Shown: in pieces, positions 1-6,587 of the stretch
How positions within the stretch are numbered: position 1 is the first letter of the stretch
Layout of the letters: every line of letters starts with the position of its first letter
Origin: Planctomycetaceae bacterium
GTDB lineage: Bacteria; Planctomycetota; Planctomycetia; Pirellulales; UBA1268
Assembly (NCBI GenBank): GCA_947440895.1
Contig: CANETO010000080.1
Coordinates: 1 to 7,562 of the forward strand
Reading direction: 5' to 3'
DNA: 7,562 bases
Translations under genes and position numbers: made by a program
Notes under the pieces: generated by a model
Seen by the model: the letters and a program-made list of their open reading frames with translations, nothing else
Databases searched by the model: none
Told to the model about the DNA's origin: nothing

Positions 1-36
1 ATCGACGTCCAGGGGCGGTGAAGCCATCCAGCCGGC

Positions 37-1722
<1,686 letters not shown>

Positions 1723-1785
1723 GCGTGAGGGGGTTTGGGGTAAGCGGGTTGGAGGTGGAAAACGCGCGGGCCACGATGGATCGAG
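1723..1785 (-). promoter_or_regulatory. C-rich rpsA leader without a Shine-Dalgarno sequence
   Basis: On the minus strand the roughly 40 bases before the rpsA start are strongly C-rich and G-poor, with runs such as CCACCTCC, ACCCCAAACCCCC and CTCACGC. No AGGAG-like segment is found in the usual window upstream of the ATG. In E. coli, rpsA translation also proceeds from a poor SD and is repressed by free S1. The same logic here is an inference. Confidence 0.4.
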
Positions 1786-1791
1786 CCACGG

Positions 1792-1820
1792 AGTGTAGCA
1801 GGCTCCGCACCGCTGAACAA
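1792..1820 (-). promoter_or_regulatory. Candidate housekeeping-sigma promoter for rpsA
   Basis: On the minus strand, TTGTTC (1820-1815) is followed after exactly 17 bases by TACACT (1797-1792). TGC directly before the -10 hexamer makes it an extended -10 element. Transcription would begin near 1785 and give a leader of about 60 bases before the ATG at 1722. It lies in the 205-base divergent gap between rpsA and the transglutaminase gene. It was found by reading against the TTGACA/TATAAT consensus, so it is a prediction. Confidence 0.55.
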
Positions 1821-1927
1821 TCGAGTGTTTGCCAATTACGTGTTTGACCAGGCTGCCCCAGATTCTCCGACCGTCAGGGCGGAATTGTCCCGCGAGTCGA
1901 CCCCGGGGACCGGACGATGGAATCCGT

Positions 1928-2908
1928 ATGAGCTGCCCTGGCAGAATGCCTGTTTTCCGCCCGCTACCGCTGCTGCTGGCCCTGCTGGCCACCGTGGTCG
2001 CCGATCCCGCGCGAGGGCAATTCGCCGCACCCGAGGTGGGGTCGGCCGCCCCCACGCTCGGTGACGCCCGCACGCAGAAATACCGGGTGGGCCTGTCGGT
2101 GACGGCCGAGGGTGGGACCTGCCGGGATATCTACGCCACCCTGCCGGTGCCCGCGGACTGGCCGGAGCAAAAAGTGCAGATTCTCCAGGAGGACCTCTCG
2201 CCCGACGTCCGCAGCCTGCGGTATCGCATGCTGCCGGGGGGGATCAAGCAGATGATTGTGGAGATTCCCGAACTGCACGCCGGTGAAAAGGCGCAGGCAA
2301 TCGTCACCTTTTCCCTGGAACGCATGTCGATCATTCCGCCCGTCGATCCCGCGACGCTCTCGATCCCGGAGAAGCCCGATCGGGCGTTGCGGGTGTTTCT
2401 CGGGCCGAGTCCCTACATCGAAACGCGGCATCCGAAGATTCTGAAACTGGCCAAGGCGACTGGCGCCGATCTCGAAGGCTGGCAGAAGGTGGAGGCGATC
2501 TACGACACCGTCCGCGAGAAGGTGGAATACCGGAATGGCGAATTGAAGGGGGCCGCGCGGGCGCTAGCCGACGGCTGGGGCGACTGCGAGGAACTCACCT
2601 GCCTGTTCATCGCCATGGCCCGGGCCGAGGGCATTCCGGCGCGGACCGTCTGGGTCGAGGGGCATTGCTACCCCGAGTTCTATCTCGTCGATGCCGACGG
2701 TCAGGGCTGGTGGTATCCCTGCCAGGCCGCCGGCACACGCGCCTTCGGCGGCATGCCAGACCAGCTGCCAATCCTGCAGAAAGGCGATTCGTTCCGCGAC
2801 CCCGACCGGCCCGGCAAGACGCTGCGATACGTCTCCGAGTTCATCAAGGGTTCGTCCAAAGACGGCGTCGGCGCACCCAAGGTCACCTGGATCCGCGAGG
2901 GGGCGTAA
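1928..2908 (+). CDS. Exported transglutaminase-like (papain-fold) domain protein, 326 aa
   Basis: This is a secreted or periplasmic protein with a transglutaminase-like core; its substrate is unknown, and relatives include proteases and amidases as well as cross-linkers. The N-terminus (about residues 1-31) looks like a signal peptide: arginine, a hydrophobic stretch LPLLLALLATVVA, then DPARGQ. Residues about 50-135 form a beta-rich domain I do not recognise. The core sits at about 185-268: the nucleophile is Cys220 in WGDCEELTCLF, followed by GIPAR, and the His is His246 in GHCYPEFYL. Where the family usually has GW...D, this protein reads GWWYPCQ, so the third triad residue appears to be Cys265 or Gln266 instead of Asp. 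The start at 1928 has a weak GATGGA six bases upstream; 1946 (MPVFRPL) is an alternative, giving 320 aa. The frame is open back to 1829, but that extension would place about 33 residues ahead of the signal peptide. It is convergent with the TIM-barrel gene. Confidence 0.82.
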   Translation: MSCPGRMPVFRPLPLLLALLATVVADPARGQFAAPEVGSAAPTLGDARTQKYRVGLSVTAEGGTCRDIYATLPVPADWPEQKVQILQEDLSPDVRSLRYRMLPGGIKQMIVEIPELHAGEKAQAIVTFSLERMSIIPPVDPATLSIPEKPDRALRVFLGPSPYIETRHPKILKLAKATGADLEGWQKVEAIYDTVREKVEYRNGELKGAARALADGWGDCEELTCLFIAMARAEGIPARTVWVEGHCYPEFYLVDADGQGWWYPCQAAGTRAFGGMPDQLPILQKGDSFRDPDRPGKTLRYVSEFIKGSSKDGVGAPKVTWIREGA

Positions 2909-2912
2909 TGCC

Positions 2913-3848
2913 TTACTCGACGCCGGTGAAGACTTCTTCGTTGAGCGGACGGCCGAAGGCATCCTTGGCGACGGGAGTGAACCACCGCGGCACGATGGGC
3001 AGACCCGCCTCACGCCACGCGGCCTCCAGCCGATCGCCGGCAACCTTCACGATCCGCTCGCGGCCGCGGCCGGCCAGCGTCGAGCGATCGGCCCACGGTG
3101 TGACCGGACCGTCGAAGCCTGCAGCCTGCGCCTGCGTCAGCACGGCTGCCGAATTCATCACGCCGGTCTCTCCCGGCATCAGCCGCTGCGAGTGAGTGAG
3201 TTCAGCCGCGGCCACATCGCGAGGCGCGTCGGAGAGTCGCACTTCCACGATCCGGCCCTTCGGCACCTTGGTGATCATCTCCAGCGGTTCGCCGGTGATG
3301 TGCAACGCCCAGGCGTCGACAACCGCACCGATCCGCGGGTGAGATACCGCCAGCAGGCCAAGCAGGCCTTCGAACGTGTGGATGAACTGGTGGGTCTTCT
3401 CGGCACGGGCCTCGGCTTCGGGCGTGATCGCCAGACCGAGCGAAATGCCATGGGAGTCGAGCAGGCCGCCGAGCGTGTCGAGCCGCGTGCGATACTGCTC
3501 GAAAAAGTCCTTGAAGGAATGCTCGTCAGACGCGGCCGCGATCCACGTCACCGCGCGGGTGGCCTCGGTCGCTTGGGCAAACTCCAGCCGCTTCGGCAGG
3601 GAGGCCAGCTCGGCCTGGAACGTCGCGTCATCGCCGTCGAGCGTCACGGGCAGCCGGAACACGCCGCACTTGAGCCGCGCGCTCACCATCAGCCGCCGCG
3701 CATGGGGCACGCCGAATGTCTCCGCCTGCTGCTGGAAATCGACCAGATCGATGTCCATCGCGTCGAAGCCGAACGACAGGGCCAGCTCGATGAGTTCGCT
3801 GGGGCGTCCGGAGAGCGGCAGTCCAAACGTGCTGAGGTTGCGGAACAT
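2913..3848 (-). CDS. Xylose-isomerase-like TIM-barrel protein (sugar phosphate isomerase/epimerase family), 311 aa
   Basis: The protein belongs to the broad AP-endonuclease-2/IolE-like TIM-barrel family, whose members usually isomerise or epimerise sugars with a divalent metal. Family signs are the N-terminal strand with GRPSELIELALSFGFDAMDI, the barrel segment IGAVVDAWALH (Asp178, His183), the strand IVEVRLSDAP (Asp207), and the C-terminal PGETG followed by GFDGPVTPW. Two expected Glu ligands seem absent: the strand at 134-143 reads GISLGLAITP, and the usual TPEP-like end reads TPWA (Trp252), so the metal site may be degenerate. The start at 3848 was chosen because AGGAG at 3861-3865 lies 12 bases upstream, a slightly long spacing, and the open frame further up (to 3950) shows no family sequence. 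It has its own likely promoter at 3891-3919. The substrate cannot be told, and no sugar genes are adjacent. Confidence 0.8.
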   Translation of the reverse strand: MFRNLSTFGLPLSGRPSELIELALSFGFDAMDIDLVDFQQQAETFGVPHARRLMVSARLKCGVFRLPVTLDGDDATFQAELASLPKRLEFAQATEATRAVTWIAAASDEHSFKDFFEQYRTRLDTLGGLLDSHGISLGLAITPEAEARAEKTHQFIHTFEGLLGLLAVSHPRIGAVVDAWALHITGEPLEMITKVPKGRIVEVRLSDAPRDVAAAELTHSQRLMPGETGVMNSAAVLTQAQAAGFDGPVTPWADRSTLAGRGRERIVKVAGDRLEAAWREAGLPIVPRWFTPVAKDAFGRPLNEEVFTGVE

Positions 3849-3860
3849 CGTGCGGGAAAT

Positions 3861-3865
3861 CTCCT
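3861..3865 (-). promoter_or_regulatory. Shine-Dalgarno site of the TIM-barrel gene
   Basis: AGGAG on the minus strand lies 12 bases before the ATG at 3848. It is the clearest ribosome binding site in the window and decides the start against the in-frame extension to 3950. Confidence 0.6.
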
Positions 3866-3890
3866 GTGTTCTTGAGGCTGGGGGTGGGGC

Positions 3891-3919
3891 AGTATGACCG
3901 AAACCCGCTGTTTTTTGAA
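3891..3919 (-). promoter_or_regulatory. Candidate promoter for the TIM-barrel gene
   Basis: On the minus strand TTCAAA (3919-3914) and CATACT (3896-3891) are 17 bases apart, each matching four of six consensus bases. The predicted transcript would start near 3884 with a leader of about 35 bases. The -35 and spacer lie within the inverted repeat at 3904-3924, so that hairpin may be a protein-binding site rather than a terminator. Confidence 0.4.
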
Positions 3920-3924
3920 GCGGG
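3904..3924. repeat. Inverted repeat CCCGCT/AGCGGG with a T-rich loop
   Basis: CCCGCT (3904-3909) pairs with AGCGGG (3919-3924) across a nine-base loop that contains six T. It overlaps the predicted promoter of the TIM-barrel gene. It could be an operator or part of a transcription end for the regulator gene. The T run sits inside the loop, so it is not a standard intrinsic terminator. Confidence 0.35.
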
Positions 3925-3944
3925 GGTGCTCGACCGGTCCGTAC

Positions 3945-3965
3945 CGACACGATTTTCTCGTGTCG
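3945..3965 (-). terminator. Strong 8-bp hairpin just after the regulator gene, terminator-like
   Basis: CGACACGA (3945-3952) and TCGTGTCG (3958-3965) form a perfect eight-base stem with a five-base loop. On the minus strand it begins 13 bases after the regulator stop codon, where a transcript end or 3' stabilising stem is expected. No U run follows the stem on the minus strand, so it is not a classic intrinsic terminator; a Rho-dependent end protected by the stem is an alternative. Confidence 0.5.
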
Positions 3966-3978
3966 AAGCCCCGGCTGC

Positions 3979-5388
3979 CTACCGGGTCGGCTGCAGTTCG
4001 GCGAGGTTCATGCCCAGCCGTTTGAGCTTCTTGTAGAGCGTGGTCCGGTTGATGCCGAGGGCCCGCGCCGCGGCATCCCGCCGCCAGTTGGAGCTTTCCA
4101 GGGCCTCCAGAATCAGTCGACGCTCCGGATGGGCCATCGACCGCTTGAGCGATCCTGCCCGGTCAGCAACGTCCACTGTGGCTCCGTGAGCCAACTCGCC
4201 GCTCCCGCTCGTGACGGCGGACGGGAGATCTGCCGCCGTGATCGAACTGCCACGCCCGAGAAAGACCGCGTATTCCACGGCGTGTTCGAGTTCACGGACA
4301 TTTCCCGGCCAGCGATACCGCACGAGCGACTCGACCGCATCAGGCGAGAATCCCTCCACCGTGCGGCCGCCGCGGGCCACGGTTGCGGCCAGAAAATGGT
4401 GCGCCAGGAGCGGGATGTCGGCGGCCCTGTCCCGGAGCGCGGGCATCTCGATCGTAATCACATTGACCCGCCAGAAGAGATCGGCCCGAAAGGTGCCGGC
4501 GGCCACGAGGGCCCCAAGGTCTTCATGGGTGGCCAGGATGACGCGGGCGTCGACCGCCTGGGTCCGTCCGCTGCCCACCGCCTCGAACCGCAGATCCTGC
4601 AGCACCCGCAGCAGTTTCACCTGCATCGCAGGCGATGCGGTGGCGATCTCGTCGAGAAAGATCGTGCCGCCATCGGCCTGCCGGAACTTCCCTTCCCGGT
4701 CGGCTGTGGCGCCGGTGAAGGCGCCGGCCACGTGGCCGAAGAGTTCACTTTCAAGCAGCGTTTCGCTGAGGCAGCCGCAGGCCACTTCGACGAATCGTTC
4801 CCCGTGGCGTCGACTCGCCCCGTGGATCTCTCGGGCCAGCAGCGACTTGCCGGTGCCGCTCTCGCCGGTGATCAGCAGCGTGGCGGGGGCATCGGCCAGA
4901 CGCGCCACGAGATCGAGCACGCGCCGCATCGCGGGCGACCTGCCGAGGAGTTTCGGCACGGGAGGCTGCTTGTCAGCCGCGGCAGCCCGCGCCGTGGCGG
5001 CGGCGATCGCCGCGTCGAGCGCGGCCAGCAGGTCGGCATCGCGGGCCGGCGTGTGCACGATGGAGTCGGGGGCGATCTTGGCCGTCACCGCTGCGGCCGC
5101 GTGCTCGGGTACGGTGATTACCAGACCGATGTCGCCAGGCGCCAGTCGCAGGTGCGCGGCGATCCGACTGGCGCCGCCGCCAGCCAGCAGGCCGTCGACG
5201 ATGCACGCGGCATAGGAGTCACGGGCCAGGAGCGGCAGCGCCTCTTCTGCCTCGCCGACGGCGGTGGCGTGCCAGCCGAGGCTGCAGAGCCACTGCGCTG
5301 TGTGGGATGCCACCCGACGGTCGTCGTCGACGACGAGCACGCGGACCGGACTGGAGGGGCGGTCGATCGGTGTCGCGCTGCGGATCAT
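3979..5388 (-). CDS. Sigma-54-dependent response regulator, NtrC family, 469 aa, atypical receiver
   Basis: This regulator should activate sigma-54 promoters by ATP-driven remodelling of RNA polymerase. Domains in order: receiver (about 15-128), AAA+ (about 147-380), Fis-type helix-turn-helix (about 421-460). The receiver has the acidic cluster Asp21-23, phosphoacceptor Asp65 and Thr92, but the invariant Lys before Pro114 is Thr113 (VHTP). The AAA+ part has Walker A GESGTGKS (175-182), sigma-54-contacting GAFTGA (222-227), Walker B GGTIFLDE (240-247), FRADLFWR with candidate arginine fingers 301 and 307, and sensor-2 WPGNVRE with Arg365. The residues before GAFTGA are VA rather than the usual EK. 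The C-terminus ARALGINRTTLYKKLKRLG is a clear Fis helix-turn-helix. The ATG at 5388 was preferred because AGGA lies nine bases upstream; a GTG at 5409 without SD would add seven residues. No histidine kinase gene is adjacent, so it is an orphan in this window. Targets are unknown. Confidence 0.93.
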   Translation of the reverse strand: MIRSATPIDRPSSPVRVLVVDDDRRVASHTAQWLCSLGWHATAVGEAEEALPLLARDSYAACIVDGLLAGGGASRIAAHLRLAPGDIGLVITVPEHAAAAVTAKIAPDSIVHTPARDADLLAALDAAIAAATARAAAADKQPPVPKLLGRSPAMRRVLDLVARLADAPATLLITGESGTGKSLLAREIHGASRRHGERFVEVACGCLSETLLESELFGHVAGAFTGATADREGKFRQADGGTIFLDEIATASPAMQVKLLRVLQDLRFEAVGSGRTQAVDARVILATHEDLGALVAAGTFRADLFWRVNVITIEMPALRDRAADIPLLAHHFLAATVARGGRTVEGFSPDAVESLVRYRWPGNVRELEHAVEYAVFLGRGSSITAADLPSAVTSGSGELAHGATVDVADRAGSLKRSMAHPERRLILEALESSNWRRDAAARALGINRTTLYKKLKRLGMNLAELQPTR

Positions 5389-5624
5389 GGTGTGGCGTCC
5401 TGGGAACACAAGGGGCGACGAGAAAAGTCACCACCAGTTCTTTAGGTCGCAAACCGGCGACAGCAAAGTCGCCGCAGGGCGACAATCCTGCCCAGATGGA
5501 GCAGTCGTGCCGTCAGGACCGGCACGGTCGTCATCACCCGACCGCCCGGCAGTGTCACGGCTTCAAAACCAGACGGTTTCGCCAAGCGGCCCGGTATTCC
5601 CGGACTTCCGTCCAGGGCTTGTTG
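5389..5624. other. 236-base gap rich in inverted repeats between dedA and the regulator gene
   Basis: No credible gene is seen here. The stretch holds several perfect inverted repeats: CGGCGAC/GTCGCCG (5455-5474, 7 bp, 6-base loop); an alternative pairing of the same GTCGCC (5468-5473) with GGCGAC at 5478-5483; CGTGCCG/CGGCACG (5506-5526, 7 bp, 7-base loop); competing GACCG/CGGTC/GACCG arms (5517-5521, 5525-5529, 5540-5544); and AAACC/GGTTT (5566-5579, 4-base loop). GGCGAC occurs three times (5414, 5456, 5478). On the minus strand the stretch is both the 3' end of dedA and the leader of the regulator gene. It may be a structured leader, a transcript end or a dispersed repeat; the sequence alone does not decide. 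Confidence 0.45.
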
Positions 5625-6353
5625 TCAGTCTCTCGATCCCGATGGCCGTTCATGGTCGGCGTGGCGGCTGTCGCCAAGGGCCACGGCATCGGCGATCCGG
5701 TCGGCCGCTGGGCCGAGCAGGATCTCCCGATTTTCAAACAACGCCTCCGGATCCTGGTCGAGCATCCGGATCCGCCGTTGCCGGAAGGAGAAGAAGGCGA
5801 TCACGGTCAGGGCGACGACTGCCAGCGCAATCGAGATCGCGGTGAACCCCCTGGTTGCCGTCTGAATGAGGCCGGTGATCCGTTCGCCAAACAGGTATGC
5901 CAGCCCAAAAAAGCCACCAATGACGATCGACGCGCAGATGAAATCCGCCAGCAGAAACCAGCGGTATTTCACCTTGAGAATTCCCGCCGTCAGGTAGAAG
6001 GGACTGCGAAGGCCGACAAGAAATCGGGCGACAAAAAACGCCTTAATGCCGTGCTTGCGGAGCAGGTTTTCGATCGTCCGCTCCCGTTCGGGGGTGAGAA
6101 AGCCCGACCACCACGGGTGCTCCTTCAGGATCCGCGCTCCGAAGAACCGTCCGATGGCATACATCAGACTGTCGCCGAGCAGCGCCCCCACCATGCAGGC
6201 CGGCAACGCGTAGTACCACTTCAGCTGTGCCAGTCTGCTGGCCACGCCGGCGGCCACAATTGGCACCTCCTCCGGCACGGGCAGACCAATGCCCGTGAGA
6301 GTGAGGAACAGCACGATGCCGAGGTAGGAACCCCGCTCAAACCAGTCGAACAT
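5625..6353 (-). CDS. DedA/VTT-family integral membrane protein, 242 aa
   Basis: DedA proteins are inner-membrane proteins; characterised members act in lipid-carrier or phospholipid transbilayer movement and membrane homeostasis. The sequence shows a first hydrophobic segment (8-38) containing GLPVPEEVPIVAAG with the acidic pair Glu28-Glu29, a second (47-72) with GDSLMYAIGRFFG, then the signature FFVARFLVGLRSPFYLTAG (106-124, Arg110 and Arg116), and hydrophobic segments at about 132-156 and 168-190. The family's usual Pro in RFxPxxR is Val113. The last 50 residues form a charged hydrophilic tail, probably cytoplasmic. Length is somewhat above the roughly 200-residue family norm because of this tail. 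The ATG at 6353 has no SD upstream. The gaps on both sides exceed 230 bases, so it is probably transcribed alone. The substrate within the family cannot be told. Confidence 0.9.
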   Translation of the reverse strand: MFDWFERGSYLGIVLFLTLTGIGLPVPEEVPIVAAGVASRLAQLKWYYALPACMVGALLGDSLMYAIGRFFGARILKEHPWWSGFLTPERERTIENLLRKHGIKAFFVARFLVGLRSPFYLTAGILKVKYRWFLLADFICASIVIGGFFGLAYLFGERITGLIQTATRGFTAISIALAVVALTVIAFFSFRQRRIRMLDQDPEALFENREILLGPAADRIADAVALGDSRHADHERPSGSRD

Positions 6354-6384
6354 GTCAGGAGTGGGTATCGCGGGCGGAGGTCCA

Positions 6385-6416
6385 GGGCAGGTGGATGGGG
6401 CAGGTGAATAGGGCAG
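6385..6416. repeat. 13-base tandem repeat, about 2.5 copies, upstream of dedA
   Basis: GGGCAGGTGGATG (6385-6397) is followed directly by GGGCAGGTGAATA (6398-6410) and a partial copy GGGCAG (6411-6416); the full copies differ at two positions. The repeat ends 32 bases before the dedA start codon. It would lie in the dedA leader if the TACACT at 6435-6430 is its -10 element. It could be a repeated protein-binding site or a simple slippage product. Confidence 0.6.
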
Positions 6417-6429
6417 AGCCCAAACCGGT

Positions 6430-6435
6430 AGTGTA
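6430..6435 (-). promoter_or_regulatory. Weak -10-like element for dedA
   Basis: TACACT on the minus strand matches four of six bases of the -10 consensus and equals the hexamer proposed for rpsA. No convincing -35 is found 16 to 18 bases upstream, and there is no TG extension, so this is tentative. It would give a leader of about 70 bases. Confidence 0.22.
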
Positions 6436-6571
6436 TCCCGGGGATGAAAAAAGGCACGGCGGTACTGTTTCCCAGCTTCGTCAGGCTCAGGGGAGAGCCG
6501 GGATCGGCGGAAGCTCGAGGAGCCTTTGGGCGTATCCTCGCCCCGGCGACGAGACTTCTGCCGTCCCGGCG

Positions 6572-6585
6572 GTGCGGGCCCGCAC
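6572..6585. repeat. 14-base perfect palindrome after the apbE stop codon
   Basis: GTGCGGGCCCGCAC is a perfect palindrome starting two bases past the apbE stop on the minus strand. As RNA it could fold into a five-base stem with a GGCC loop. No U run follows, so it is not a standard terminator; it may also be a protein-binding site or a chance GC-rich palindrome. Confidence 0.4.
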
Positions 6586-6587
6586 TG

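Larger units (their letters stand above)
6354..6587. other. 234-base gap between apbE and dedA
   Basis: No credible gene is seen here; open frames across it run mainly opposite apbE or dedA. It contains a 13-base tandem repeat (6385-6416), a TACACT -10-like element for dedA on the minus strand (6435-6430) with no good -35, and a 14-base perfect palindrome just after the apbE stop codon. These suggest that it holds the end of the apbE transcript and the start of the dedA transcript. Confidence 0.5.

Noticed and set aside
1..27. Possible start of another minus-strand gene after rpsA (ATG at 27 reading MASPPLDVD off the edge)
   Set aside because: Only nine codons are visible, with no clear SD and no recognisable family, so it cannot be supported from this window.
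1723..2073. N-terminal extension of rpsA to a start at 2073 (678 residues)
   Set aside because: The extra 117 residues have no S1 or other domain, run across the likely rpsA promoter and lie opposite the transglutaminase signal peptide.
2691..3875. 394-residue plus-strand open frame
   Set aside because: It overlaps the end of the transglutaminase gene in another frame and is antisense to the TIM-barrel gene; its Arg/His/Gln-rich composition has no family resemblance.
4129..5445. 438-residue plus-strand open frame, and a second frame at 4211-5215
   Set aside because: Both are antisense to the NtrC-type regulator, whose domains are unmistakable.
5451..5474. Possible c-di-GMP (GEMM) riboswitch because of CAAACC and GCAAAG
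   Set aside because: The full conserved core and the two-helix arrangement are absent, and the plus strand has no gene nearby for it to control.
5551..5610. Possible tRNA-Sec anticodon arm around CTTCAAAA
   Set aside because: The flanking bases do not pair as an anticodon stem (CACGG against ACCAG fails) and no T-arm or acceptor stem was found.
5307..6407. 366-residue plus-strand open frame across the dedA region
   Set aside because: It is mostly antisense to dedA, begins inside the opposite regulator gene, and has low-complexity charged sequence without motifs.
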